Origin: Cloeon dipterum
Lineage: Eukaryota > Arthropoda > Insecta > Ephemeroptera > Baetidae
DNA: 64,000 bases
Direction of reading: 5' to 3'
Assembly (NCBI RefSeq): GCF_949628265.1
Contig: NC_088787.1
Location: 34,336,844-34,400,843 of the forward strand
This document shows positions 45,401 to 58,128 of the stretch, in pieces; within the stretch, counting starts at the first letter, position 1, and each line of letters begins with the position of its first letter. Both the position numbers and the translations under genes were made by a program. The notes under the pieces are model-generated. The model was not told where the DNA came from and searched no databases. It saw nothing but the letters and a program-made list of their open reading frames with translations.

Positions 45401-48400
45401 CCTACAAAAAATTCGCAGGGCAAAGGTCAAGGTCACCTTTTGCAACCTTTACTCAAAAATTCAAAATTAAGGGATGATACAACCCTTAGATCTTTTTGGG
45501 GTTCAGGGCTGAATTGTAGCCCTTGAAATTCTACACAAGCTCACCAAGTTTCAAAGGTGCAACAGAAGTTTTGCTGTAATTTGAATTTGAAAATTAAAAT
45601 CCGGCTCGATCGAGCACGGCCTTTAGTCGGCAAGTTCGCCCATCATTCGTCGAGAATATTTTTACCCATTCCATTTTGTTAGACACATCAAGAGGGCCCA
45701 GGATAGACATACTCAGGTCGATACCGACCTTCAGGGTCTTTACCTGACGTGACCCTGAGATAATTCTTTTTAAAAATATCAAATTTCATCAAACTTGGTG
45801 TCTTTCCGTAGGTTATCACCGCTCTGCAGCTCAAATATAAAGTCAAAACTGCCGATTTCAAATTTTAACACTTTTAAACATCACGTCAGGATTAATGGCT
45901 TCCACAATTATTTCAAGAATTGGTTTCAGGATTGTCATTCGGCGGTTTAGGCTGTATTTTTGAGCTGTACAGAGGCCAAAACCTATAAAAAGACACCATG
46001 ATTGAAGAAATTGGACATTTTCCAAATTATCATCTCAGGGTATTGTTAGGTTCAGACCCAGAAGGTTGATTATGACCTAACTGTGTCTATCCTTGGTCCT
46101 CTTGTTGTGCCTAATCAAATGGAATGGATTAAAACATCATCGCCGAATGATAGGCGAACTCGCTGACCGAAGGCCATGCTCGATCGAGCGGCATCGAGCC
46201 GTATTTCAACTTTCATTTTCAAATTACAGCAAACATTTTTGGTACTTCTAAAACTTGGTGTGCTTGTGCAGATTTTCACGGGCTAACCCCAAAAAATCTG
46301 AGAGGGCTATCATTCCTTAATATTGAATTTTCAAAAAAGAAAGGTGACCATGACCTTTGACCTGCGAATTTAAAGTCGTTCACAATTGAAAACTAGGTTT
46401 GGCAGTGAAAATTCGAAGGTTATACCTGATGCAGTTAAGTTACATTCCACCTTTCAATAACAGAATAAGCAGTTACAATTAAAAAAATAAATTATCAAGT
46501 GCAAACAACAATTTTTCAACACCAAAAAATAGACTGCGGAGAACTGCACACTTACAAATTAATAAGACTTAATAGTTAAAACGTTTAAAACCATAACATA
46601 TTAATTTTTGAGGTGATGCAGTAACAGAACAAATAATATTGGATGATTATAATAATTGTACGAGTTAACCTGCAGTTGGGAATTCCCCCTTGGCTGCCTT
46701 TAATTGGCATTGTTTGATTTTAATAAGATTTCACTGAGATAGAGGACACGGTCCTGCTGCTGTGCATTCAACATTCAACCCTTTAAATAATTATATCTGA
46801 TGTGCTGGAAACCAAAAACAGTTAAGCCAATCATGGTCGAAGTGTAGTTACATTTGTTTTCAATGTGCTGATGTTTCTAGGGTGATTGGCGTAACTGATT
46901 TTGGTTTTGAGCACATTAAAATTAATTATATAAGTCCAGAAGGCACAGCAGCAGTATTTAATAAAAAAACACAATGAGAGGGAATTAAAATCAGAAGTAT
47001 ACCAGTGGCACCATCTATTGTTATTGAATTGAAACATTTAAGGCTTTTGCAATTGATATTTTTAAACTTATGAGATCAATATCAGAGAAATTAATTTAAA
47101 AATTAGTTGTGTCTACAATTAGTTGTCAGGGAAATCTAGAAATATTCATCTAGAGAACGCAAACCTAAAATAAAAATATGCCGCAAACACAAAATCAAAA
47201 AATAGTTATTGGAATTAAATTCAGTTGTTGCGAACATTTATTAAGTGAATTTACGCATTTGAGCAGTAAATTAGAGCCTTGTTAACATTAATTTTAAAGA
47301 TTTCAACACACAAAAAACGCCATAAAACATACAAAGAAAAGCACTCAATATCCCTACTCATGTCCAGCGTCCAGCACTACTTATCCTGTCAAACATGGCC
47401 GTTGCTTTACATCTTTGGGGTCCATATAGTCCCATCCATTTCACGTCAGCCGAAAATGCAAACAAAACAGCAGACAAACCCTGCAAAATAAAATACAAAG
47501 TATTAATTATCTACTCAATAATATCGCCGGGAATTCAACTGCATACCTGCGGATATGACTGCGGCCGTTTTGTTAACTTGTCCAGGCTTGTCATCCGGAT
47601 GGCCATCGCGTTCAGGCAGCTATTCCCAAGTTCCCAACCAGAGGACATCAAAATAATCAATCAGGGCGGGACGCGGTGCAAGCCTGATGACACAAGGATG
47701 ATTTTAAAGCAATTTAAAACGAATATTTTGATGCCAGTGTGTCTACGTCTACGCGCGCGTATTTTTGTACACCGCGTCTTACTCAAATCTAATGCAAATT
47801 CAATGATGCCCTTACCTTTCGGGACATCAGGAACACCCACAATCGGTCCAAGAATCCGTTGATATGTTCGATCTGTCATAACGCAACCGAAAACACGTCG
47901 AAATACTCTGCTGAAAATGATGATGCAATCAGCGCGTCTCAACCATCATGCTTGTTTTCAGTCACTGAGCCAGAGGCAGCCACAGCTGGTGCTACTGCCG
48001 ACAGTGGCGCCACACGCGCGGCCGACGAGTGTAACAAAGAAACGCGCGCGCGATCATACTGAGCTAAAATAATTGCTCAAAACGAGATAATTTAAAGAGT
48101 TTGAAATGCTAATTAGTGTTTTGACCAAATAAATTTTTAAAAAATAATTTTAACGAAACACGAACTCAAGAATTTACGGTGGTTCTCAGGTTGCCCATTG
48201 GTTAACCATTGGGTAACCCATTTTGGCTATCAAATTTTTTTTATTTATTTCTTTACTTTAACTACTTTTACAAAAATATTTTCCAAAATAAGTTAAAACT
48301 TGTGGTGACGAAAATCTGACAAAATTTGAGGGTAAAACGAGTAAAGTAAAATGGTGCCCGCGCATCGGTTAACCATTGGGTAACCAAAAGTTGCCCCTTT

Positions 48401-51400
48401 TTAGCAAACATATTAAAATGCATAAAAATTTATTATTCAGTCCTACAATAACCATAATAATATTTTTTCTGTGCCCAAAATTTTACGAAAACAGTTCATG
48501 AACCGGTCACACCGCATATGCAGTTATCCTATCCGAGTTACCCGAAAGCTGCCCGATGGTTGCCCACGACTGGGCACTGGCAATTTTAGGTGATCCCAGC
48601 CAAATATAAAAAAATCCAACCAAGCCAGGATCAAGGTCATGCCTGAAATGCAAAACCGCCTTTAGTTTAATTTTTTTCAGGTGACCGCAAAGTGACCATA
48701 GTTAACCGCCTGCCCGCTCCGAGTATCCGAAAGGTGCCCGATGGGTGCCCAAGACTGGGCACGGGCAATTTCGGTTATCCGAGCCAAATTTCGAAAAAAA
48801 TCCGATGAAACATCATTCAGGATGATGCCTGAAATGCAAAACCACCCTTATTTTAAATTTTGTTAAGTGACCGCAAGTGACCCCCTGCCCGCTCCGGGTA
48901 ACCGAAAGGTGCCCATTTGGTGCCCGACACTGGGCACTCAAAATTTGCATGATCCAAGCCAAATTTCAAAAAAATTCCAATGAAACATGAATCAGGATCA
49001 TGCCTACATTGCAAAACCACATTTTGTTCAACTTTTGTCAGGTGACCGAAAAGTGACCGCGGTTACCCCTCTGCTCGCTGGGAGAGACCGCCTGTACCAA
49101 TGACTTTTTTGTCAGGTCCAGCCAGCTTGGACGCATGCTAAATTCTCGCAGATACGTTCATATTTTTTTTTGCGGGAAAAAAGGTTCGCACATCGCGCTC
49201 GACTTTATGATCGAAAATATATCCATATCATCTAATTTGACCCTCAAGAGTCAGACGAACGTTAATACACTTAATTTTGTTCCTTGTTAGAACTGAGCCT
49301 CTGAACGCAACAAATTTTTGTCCAGGGGTGAAAGTTATTTTGCATAAACTTTGCCCTAATTGACTGACAAAACAGTAGCGAATGCTCCGACTTTCCAATT
49401 TTTGCGGGGTTTGCAGGCGTTCAAAGGTCAAAATCTGGGAATTTTGAGTACTTCTCGCAACTTTGCTGAGGATGGTCCTAGAACAAAAATTAAAAACCGT
49501 TTAACTCGTCTCAACAAGCCAAACAACTTTTAAATTGACTTCAAAGTTAAATGTCAAAGGAAAAGGTCATGAAATTTTATTTTTGGATTTTAAATTCAAA
49601 TTTGAAGATGAATTTATTGAATTTTTTAATATTTTTCATAGCCATTTAGTAGAACACAAAAATTAAGTAAAAACTTTAAAGTTTAGAATAGCGTTTTCCC
49701 TCATTTTTTTAATAATAAAAAAATGAAAACCTTTGTTTTTCGAGGTTAGTAAAAAACGATGAACGACAAAATCTCGACTTCCAACCATCTGATTTTAAAA
49801 AACTGCATATCTTTAGACATCGATCCCATAAGGGGCATGAGACCCACCAACCCCTTTTCAACCCCCTCAGTAACGTTAATCTAGCATTTTTCGACCTTTT
49901 CATCACCTTAGCACGACGTTGACGAGTAATTGTCTTCGTACTCTACATTAAAAATCTCATCGCAAGCACACCGCTCAACTCCCCCTGACATCTCTTTTCA
50001 GGATTTAAGGGTTCCATCTCATTCAACCCCTATTATGCACACCCCATCGCACGTGTGTTTATTTTTGTGCGGAAAAGTGTAATTTAAGCGATTCCGGTTC
50101 CAGCGAAATTCTGATCACAAAACTCTTTTCATAGCAGAGAAAGAGTTGGATTTTATGGTTTGTAAATTGGGTTGATGGTCCTGGGAGGCTAATCGAATTC
50201 AAATTTGGATTTTTGGGGTCTCCATTTCTGCTGTCAGTCTCTCGGAAGTGGTTAAATTACACTTTTCCGCACAAAAATACGCACTCGTCTTGAAATTAAC
50301 TGAGTAAAATCGGATGATTAGAAGTAGAGATTTGGTCAATCATCGTTTATACTACCTTCCTCCAAAAAAACAAATAATTTTCGAGGTTTTCATCGAAATT
50401 AGGAAAAGCGCCATTCAAAATTTTTTGTGCTCTACAAAATGGCTATAAAAAAAATTTCAATAAAATTCATTTTCAAATTTGAGTTTAAATTCAAAAAATC
50501 AATTCTTATGACCTTGACCTTTGACCTACAACTTTGAGGTCAACATAAAAGTTTTTGGCATGTTGAAACTAGTTTAAAGGTTTTTTAAATTTTTGTTCTT
50601 GGACCACTCGATCTGAGCAAAGTTGCGAAATACTAAAAATTCCCAGATTTTGACGCAAGCCCCGCAAAAGTTGGAAAGACGGAGTTTTCTCTACTGTTTT
50701 GTCGGTCAGTTAGGGCATAGTTTACGCAAAGAACTCCATGTTTTTTTTTAAGAGAACTACACTAATGAGTAAAAAAATTTAAACTGTATCACCTCATTCA
50801 AATGTAACGAAGAACAAATGTTTTTCAGCGCCTGTTAGGCAGGAAAAGCTCTCCGAAGTGTTTAAAATGATACGAAATGGTTGCAAAAAGAGAAAAATTC
50901 TGAACAAAGTATGGACACTGCTGCCTTACTTGATCAACTCAAAATCCTATACAACACTTGACTTTGATGACCTGTGTTGGTATGATAGCGAATACTCTCC
51001 CCATAGTGTCTCCAACACTCATTTTCAAAAGGTAAAAGCGTTTTAAGTGTAACTTGTTGATTGGCATTAGACGAAATCTGCACGTAAATTATTCAGACAG
51101 ACATCAAGTATAATTTATTATTTAAATGTTGTATTATCTTTCTCTCCTACCCGCCCTTTCAAATTGCGCTTTATCTTAATGAATAATTTGCGTGTTGATT
51201 TCGTCTAATGCCAATCAATCAATACACCGTTACATAAGTATATAATTCCATTATGTAATATATAAATTTACCATTAATTTTCAGTTCGTCCGGAGTTTAG
51301 GATCGAACACTCCGAACTTGAGGGAATTAAAAATCTGTCTTGGATATCATATCAAATGTTCGCTCGGAGCACGCGAATTCGATTCGATCATTCAGCTCAA

Positions 51401-53077
51401 GAACTTATCCTTGCTAGAGATAGATATTCGTGTCCCTTTGTCAGGAATATTGGAGGTCTCTCGTCGGTGCGAAAAATTAGAGAAAATCGTCGCGAAGTAT
51501 GTCGATATCGACATAAAACCTGCAAGTGTCGCCTTCAGAGATGACTTCGTGCTCGTCTTCATCATGCCGACATATGTTTACAAACAGGTGTCCCTCATAA
51601 TGACTACGATACCTGACACAGATCAAATATGTGATGGAAGGCGAGGAGTCGAATTGGACAATCGTCAAGCGGCTCTCAGTGAGATCGAAACGTTTGCTGA
51701 ACATCTAACCAGAGTATCGGTAAGACATTGATTCCTTTTTAGCATATCTGTGAGGCAACGGAGCTCTGGTATCCCAAATAAATTAGTCCTTAGAGGTGTT
51801 CCCAACTCTTTGACCTTCCCCAAACTCAGCGGGTGTCAGATGTGCGATAAAATTGGTTCGCACTGCGCAGATCCAAGATGGCGTCTGAATGTGGGAAGCA
51901 AAAAGCTCTCTTTGGATGCCGTACAGTGTCTTAGAGTTTGTTTTTACGATCCAAAAGACACAATTAGTTAAGAGTAATGCAAATTATTGAACTTGCTTCT
52001 TTTCGCGCGTTTTCACGTGACCGTTTTTTCGCGCCATGCTCCACCGGACGCCATCTCTGCGCGTTGAACGAATCTGGCCCCCGCTGCCCAAACTCATTTT
52101 TTATCACCATCCCCCTTCTTGCTCTCTTGTACTCCTGGTGCCACGCATTTCTTTTAACACGACCAGCATAAGTAAATTAAAGTAATTGACTCTTAAATGT
52201 TTTAGTTTCAGTGCCCCGATCCTGATAGCATTGAAGAAATGGTCGAATTCCCGTTGTACCTTCCAAAAATAAATTTTGCATCGATTGAGTGCCCCGGTGG
52301 TTTGCTGAGCATGTTACGTAGTTTCATGAAGAAACACGGGCAGGGTCTTGAAGCATTGGCTATTGTTGACATTGCCATCGAGGAGAAGATGACCCTACAC
52401 GAGATCTTCAGCGCATGCCCTAATCTTCAGGAGTTGACATTATTTGGTTGCGATTTGGTTGGGTATGACGCGCCTGTTGAAGCGATCCAACACCTGACAT
52501 CATTTATTTTGAGAGGCAAGCTAATACGTGATGACGACGGGTAAGGAAAAAATAATCATTTAAAAAATTTTAATCATTCTTTCGGTGGACATCCACTTTT
52601 TTCTTGAACCCTCGATGGTATTCAAAGCTTTTGATACAGTCTTGATAACACACGTGTTTTTTTCGCATTTTTGGCCAGTTTTAATTTTAAACCTTGAAAA
52701 TTGTTCATGTTAGATTTTTCAATTGTACATGAAGAGAAAATATTATTAGTTTGCAGTTAGTATATCTTAAGAAGGAAAAGATTAAAACAGATTTCTGCAA
52801 AATATCGATAATTTGAACATTTTAGCCCCTGATCATGTTTTTTAATCATTGCAGAGAGGAATTCAAGCGCGAAGTGGCTTTATCGAGCATATTTTCTGCG
52901 CCTCTCCTTGAATACTTCTCCGTGAGCAACGTACTCATCGACGGAAGCGACAGCGGCGACATCATTGCTCGGTATGAAAGAGGTGAAATCTTGCAGAACC
53001 TCACGTATTTTATGATACGTAGCTGCCATGATCCATATCGGACGATATCGGAAAAATTTCCACCTCCTTTCTACTGA
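42474..53077 (+). CDS. LRR/F-box-like gene with an 8.3-kb first intron
   Basis: Five exons join in frame: 42474-42540, 50829-51031, 51285-51719, 52212-52540 and 52855-53077 (418 residues), starting at ATG 42474 (MAVKTAFDNIKRYDEDL). The product has leucine-rich lines (NLRELKICLGYHI, NLSLLEIDI, NLQELTLFGCDLVGY) and the same exon plan as the disabled gene at 385-2590, including CPNLQEL-type repeats in the fourth exon. The last four exons are well supported. The link to the first exon rests on phase agreement (1 into 2) across an intron full of foldback repeats, so another first exon is possible. An F-box-type adaptor role is inferred from the family look only. Confidence 0.65.
42780..43270. repeat. 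repeats rich in TGGGCACCC / GGTAACC words
   Basis: Runs of GTGCCC, GGGCACCC and GGTTACC words recur here and again at 48180-49080 with a ~180-bp period. Within the first intron of the LRR gene. No coding evidence. Confidence 0.6.
43349..45279. mobile_element. 1.93-kb palindromic foldback element
   Basis: Arms 43349-44227 and 44401-45279 (879 bp each) are near-perfect inverted copies around a ~173-bp loop. The ends read CACTCACAG...CTGTGAGTG flanked by TA on both sides, as expected for a TA-target (Tc1/mariner-type) non-autonomous element. Each arm holds smaller palindromic subrepeats built on GTGATGACCAAA / TTTGGTCATCAC. Confidence 0.8.
45300..46450. repeat. imperfect inverted repeat
   Basis: The left side (CTCGATCGAGCACGGCC near 45604; CAAAGGTCAAGGTCACC near 45421) is mirrored on the right (GGCCATGCTCGATCGAG near 46180; GGTGACCATGACCTTTG near 46345). 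A decayed foldback element. Confidence 0.6.
46710..47045. repeat. foldback repeat, same family as 58618-58921
   Basis: Inverted halves share GTGCTGGAAACCAAAA and TTTTGGTTTTGAGCAC; the related copy near 58715-58840 has GTGCTGAAAACCAAAA / TTGGTTTTCAGCATG. Confidence 0.55.
47358..47648 (-). CDS. possible small two-exon gene, unrecognised
   Basis: Exons 47648-47547 and 47480-47358 join in phase 0 to give 74 residues (starting MSSGWELGNSCLNAMAIRM), with a strong acceptor (TATTTTGCAG). It matches nothing I recognise and lies inside a repeat-filled intron, so it may be a pseudogene remnant. Confidence 0.25.
48180..49090. repeat. tandem-like repeat with TGGGCAC words
   Basis: About four diverged units of ~180-200 bp contain GGTGCCCGATGGGTGCCC and ACTGGGCAC, then CCAAATTTC and GCAAAACCAC. 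Related to 42780-43270. Confidence 0.6.
49300..50745. repeat. large imperfect inverted repeat (~1.4 kb)
   Basis: Left arm words (GACTTTCCAATTTTTGCGG near 49389; CTAGAACAAAAATTAAAAA near 49479) are mirrored on the right (TTTTTTAAATTTTTGTTCT near 50582; CCGCAAAAGTTGGAAAGAC near 50664). It lies just upstream of exon 2 of the LRR gene. Confidence 0.65.
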
Positions 53078-53750
53078 TCTATATAGCGCTATTGTTCCTG
53101 TCAATTATACGTTCTCATATTGTGTGGCCAGGAAAAGATCATCCTGTTCGACAACTGAAATTTAAAATTCAGAGGCAAGGGAAAATTGCGTATTTTTTTT
53201 TAATTTTCTTCCGTAGGGGGAACTGTATATTTTAACAACATAATATATTATGTAATATTACAATCGCTTCTTTAAAATAAAATTATTTTACTTTTTAATT
53301 ACGCTATTTTTATTAAAAATAATCATTTCCCTTGTAATATAATTAAATGTTTTAGAAACAAATAAAATCCGTTCATAGGCTTGCGGGTGTTGAGGACGCT
53401 ATATTTTCGTCTATTTGTGAGCAGTAGAACCCCCGAGATACTCTTTCCCCGTCCAACTGCAACAAATAAAGACAAACATTAATTAATGGATTTCGAAAAA
53501 TGGTCAGATTTTGAAAAACCGAACACGTGCGGCGGACACGCACCATTGGGCCGCATCGACTGGTGCAGAAATCACCGCCAGCCGGCCAGGCCCCGAAAAC
53601 CAAAATTTTGAAATGTCACAAACCGCGATTTTTTCACATTTAAAAATTCAGAGCTCGGCTCCTATGCGATGCAGAGTGGAAAATCAAAGTTGGCTGTTCT
53701 TGCAGTAAAATTCTGCGTATTTTGGGCCCGACTGCTACCACCACCACCTC
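53078..53750. other. 3' flank of the LRR gene, no gene seen
   Basis: AT-rich 3'UTR and intergenic DNA with AATAAA signals near 53361. I see no gene. Confidence 0.4.
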
Positions 53751-54505
53751 CAAATAAAGGTCTGAGTCACCCAATTTTTGTCGGTTCCTGGCTAAACCGG
53801 CTTAGCCTCTCACAAAAATCACGTTTTTGAATTTATTTTTTCCTTACAATTTTTGTAAAAGGTTTCTCGAATTAATTAATTTATTTGTGTGCTTTCCATC
53901 AGTCAACAATATCGTATCTCGAGACAGGGAAATCTGGTCCTTTTCCGGTTTTTCACACGGAACCAGAAATATTTTAACCGGAAAATGACTGGACTTGGTT
54001 TCAAGAAACCAAAAAATATAGATTTTTCTTTTCCAATTAAAATTAATAAGAACAATTCTTGACCCAGCAAAAAAGGCAGGCTGATGATTTTAGAGTGTTT
54101 TTTTTAGATTTCAAAAAATTCCACTACAAAAAATCGAATATTTTTCGAATTTATGGGTTTTTGTACTTCTAAATCTCAGGTTCTAACTGTCAGAATTCCA
54201 AAATCCACCAACCTTTAGACTCGTCTCGACCTCTTTAGTGCAGCTGAAGGGTTTAGAGGGTGTATAATCCCATCCCCTTTCATCCCCAACGCTAAAATTT
54301 TGATAAAAAGTGACGACTGTTTTCTGGCGCCGCTCACTGGTGCATCTTTTAAGCTTTATGTCAACTTTGGGGTTGAAATCAAACACCCCTAAACCCTTCA
54401 GCTGCTCAGAGGAGGTCAAGACGAGTCCAACAGTGGGTAGTTTTAGTAATTATGATGCTTAGAACCCGAGATTTGGCGGTGCAAAGAAACCAAAAAACGA
54501 AAAAA
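53750..54505. repeat. dispersed repeat with inverted tail
   Basis: Matches 41560-42240 (shared CTGGCTAAACC, TGGTCCTTTTCCGG, AACCAGAAATATTTTAAC). The tail 54180-54440 is itself an inverted repeat (CAGCTGAAGGGTTTAG / CTAAACCCTTCAGCTG). Confidence 0.65.
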
Positions 54506-56820
54506 TATATAGAAAGTGTTAAATTTTCAGACAGCTGCTCTTTTTGCCGGGATATAATTCGAACTAAAAATGCGCTATACTCGGCTCAAGATAATTTGAC
54601 TCTTGCAGCTTGATAGATTAAGATAAAATTTAGATTCGGTTTTGAGGGAGCATTGGTTCTAAGCCAATTTTCTTTTCGATAAAACACATGATCTAAATTG
54701 TGATTTTATAGCCTTGAAGCAAGAGAGGTCATTTATCAGCAGTCAAGCCCACATTTGTTTAGTATTTTTATTGGTTTTTTCTCGGTCTGGGAGGCCGTGA
54801 AACCCTTTTGGCTTGACAGTGATTTAAATCGATTAATTAAATTTACCGCTTATTTAGATTTGACGCTGAACTAAATTAACAGACCACCTGATTAACGTTT
54901 CTCCCTTTTTTGTTCAAATCTTGGAAACAGTTGAAATAGGGCAAATTAATTCAAAACATAGAAAAATATAACTAAGCAGTTAAAAACCTAACATAAAAAG
55001 TGCTCGCGCCTGGTTGGAGACAAAGCCATAATTTTTAAATCAAGAGTCTCTTGAAGCTATGCAACCGGCGTGAGACGCGTGCTCGGCAGAAAGCATAAGC
55101 AAGCGCAGCGAGAATAGCAAAAATTAAATTCGAATTGTCGGGACGAGGGACGTTGCTTTGAGTTTCTTTTATCCTTTCGCGCATTCCGCACTTCACCCTT
55201 CACCCTCTTAGCTTTCCTTGTACCTGAAATGTGTGATCCATTTATGGAAACTTCAACTCTCGCAACAAATCTGCGAGCTTAAAAGGTAGATTGGAAAAAG
55301 GTAGGAATATTGATTGTGTGACACTAAGAATATTAATAAAAACAACTGTCATTCCTCAATGCACAATGAATTAGCTTTGCTTCCCTTATTTAAAATCTCC
55401 TCTAAATTAGCTTAAAAGATATAAAATACCACAATTTTACCAGTAGTTCTTTGCAGTCTCTCGAGATGTGAATTCAATATCCAAAATTTTATTCAACTAC
55501 CAGGCTCTTTTTCAGTTTCAAATTCAATTTTGCTAAAATTTAATGAGCAGATGACGCAACCTATCGAAATCGTCAATAATTGAATTTATCTGAGCTCTGC
55601 ATGTAATAAAATCACATTTTATATCGGAGAAAAAATTAATTAAATTAGAGACGCGATATTTTGAAAACCTATCCAGTTGTCTAGGCATTAAATTCAGGTT
55701 GTTTTTACCAGTATACTGGTTTAGTTGGTGTATTTTACTGCATTGTTGTTACCTTAATTGATGTATTTTGTGTTGTTAAAATGTTTTTCGACGCAGATTT
55801 TGAAGCTGCGCAGTAAACTTGTGCGCATTTTAAGCATGCGCAGTATGTTCAGGTCGCTTCTTGATCTCACAGGGAGGCTGAAACTTATCACTGCGCATGC
55901 GTGACCCAATTTAAAACCTTCTGCGCAGTCGTAATTCCCACCGGGGGCCGGGTTGTGACCTGTTTTGGTTCTTGCCGGTCAGAAGTCAATATGGCGTCGA
56001 AATAATGGAGGCCAATAAGGAGACAGTCCAGCGGCCAATCAGAAGCGTCGAAAAAGAGGCGTGACGACCTAATATTTTCATTCCCGTTATTTTGTTCCAT
56101 TTATCCATCAGCCTGATGTGCCATTTAACGGTCGATTCGCCACTTACTGGGCTAATCAGCTGTTAGCAAAGAAATAACAACAAAAATATTAGTCAGCTTG
56201 TAAAGTTCGCCCATTTTGAAGCTGCGCAGTAAACTTGTGCGCATTTTAAGCATGCGCAGTATGTTCAGATCGCTTCTTGTTCTCACAGGGAGGCTGAAAC
56301 TCATCACTGCGCATGCGTGAGGTAATTTAAAACCTTCTGCGCAGTCGTAATTTCCACCGGGAGCCAAGGTTGCGATCTGTGTTTGTTCCCACCAATCAGA
56401 AGTCAATATGGAGTCAAAATAGTGGAGGACAATCAGAAGACAGTCCAGCGGCCTATCAGAAGTGTCAAAAAAGAGGCGTGCCTCCTTTTCGATTCAAAAT
56501 CGTTAATACAGAAGAGAGGTAATTTATATTAAAGGCAAAAATATGGCGCCTTCATTGCTTACTAAAATAATTTAAAATAGGTACAAAACAAAAGGCTGGT
56601 TGGAGGCGTTGCCAGCTGGAGACAGAGCCATTTTTTTTAATCAAATCTCTAACTTAGAGCTAAGCAACCGGCGTGAGACGCGTGCTCGGCGGAAAGCATA
56701 AACCTCAAGACTGGCAGGCGCCTCGAGAAAAGCTAAAAAAGCTAGAAAACTGTCGGAGCTTGGACTTTAAAGGAGCGAGAGGTCGCAGAAGCCAGACACC
56801 TATCAGGGTAAAAAGGTTGT
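54506..56820. repeat. block of direct duplications
   Basis: 55797-56066 and 56214-56482 are close direct copies (AAGCATGCGCAGTATGTTCAG, TCACTGCGCATGCGTGA, ACCTTCTGCGCAGTCGTAAT). 55010-55110 and 56590-56700 are another pair (CAACCGGCGTGAGACGCGTG, CTCGGC.GAAAGCATAA). No gene is supported. Confidence 0.65.
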
Positions 56821-56929
56821 ATAGTTCCTCGGCTGCTGGATGAATGAAAAAAGGAGAAAAGTGACAATAATTTTTTACGTCTACATTGCATTCCTAGAAA
56901 ACCATCGTAATAAATAATTTATTTGACAT

Positions 56930-57930
56930 TATTTCATGGTGCCAAGAGAAAAATAAAATTGATTTGCAATGATTAAAAATAAAAACGTGACAGAAATAGA
57001 CAAGATCTTTCGTATCAAGATCAACTTTACCTTCATTCGTCGCAAAAGAATTAGAATAAATGGCTTATCGCTCGCCGCGGTGCCAGCGACGGTGGACGCG
57101 ACGACAAGAGAGCTGAAGAGCTCGATCCGCGGCAGGGCAGCGACGCCTGTGAAGCAGCCAGACGAGTAGAGGATGATGATAACGAGGCGCCGGTGATGCC
57201 GCTGCGCGACCACAAATTCAATCTCTGAAGCCGCGGCTTCGCGGGCGCGAACTGACTGAAATGCCGCCCGTGCTCAAAAGGCGCGAGGACTCGGCGCTGT
57301 GTTCAATCTTGTGATTTTGGGAATTTCTAGGAGAAAATTAAAAAAATAGTATACTTTATTAATGTCCTTCAGAACATTTAAAATGATTTTATTCGCATTC
57401 TCTGGTTATTTAATTTATCATGTCATTAAAATGAGTCAGAATAATGATATGAATATTTTAAATTGCTCGAGCCGCCCTAAAAATTTATTTGGAAAATGTT
57501 AATTTTAAAAATAAAAATGCAAAAATGGATCCATAAGCTGCAGTGTGTGCTGATCAGGTTTTCAGCTAAAAAGAGCTCCTATGCTAACAACGAGAATTGC
57601 AGGTTCACTCGTCGAGATGAAAACAAGATCACGACGACCTCACAACAGATGGGTGTCTGCATGGCTAGGGTTGGTTGTTGAACTGAGCCTTTTCTCCCTC
57701 CACGTAACACCGGCAGAAAACCGGAACTTTTTTGTGGCGATGACGCAATAACATAGCGCACCTGTTAAAGATCATTCGCCGAAAGATGTTTCCAGTTTGT
57801 AACAGAAAAATACAGACAGATAGATCAAAATATTGTTTCCATGTCAGAATAAATTGGTTTAAAATTTTTGATTGATCGACTTTTAATATGAAACTTAAAA
57901 CTAGATAAAGTGCAATCAATTTCTCCTTGC
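56930..57930. repeat. segment duplicated at 60220-61100
   Basis: Shares GTGCCAAGAGAAAAATAAAA, GATTTGCAAT, TCGTCGCAAAAGAA and CTGAAATGCCGCCCGTGCTC with the downstream segment, in the same order and orientation. No convincing gene in either copy. Confidence 0.6.
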
Positions 57931-58128
57931 TAAATTCTAATCATCCCAAAAAATACAATAATTAGCCAAAACGAATCCTCAGTGTGCACTTCAGGGACTA
58001 AATTTCAGGGATCAAATTTGTTTATCAAAAATTTTAATTCGGAATAATTTCCATGATGCGGAAATTTCCCATGTGCATATGGATTGTCAGAACGTGGCAT
58101 TTTATCAAATAGAGCATCTTGGTTCATC
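57931..58128. other. intergenic, target region of the hAT-like insert
   Basis: AT-rich. Ends in TTCATC, the target-site copy of the next element. Confidence 0.5.

Noticed and set aside
47395-48062. Overlapping plus- and minus-strand frames of 93-155 codons
   Set aside because: Stops in all frames of the supposed joined exons; only a small two-exon minus-strand model remains, at low confidence.
56929-57213. Hydrophobic minus-strand frame resembling a membrane protein
   Set aside because: Lies in a duplicated segment where the second copy does not preserve the frame.
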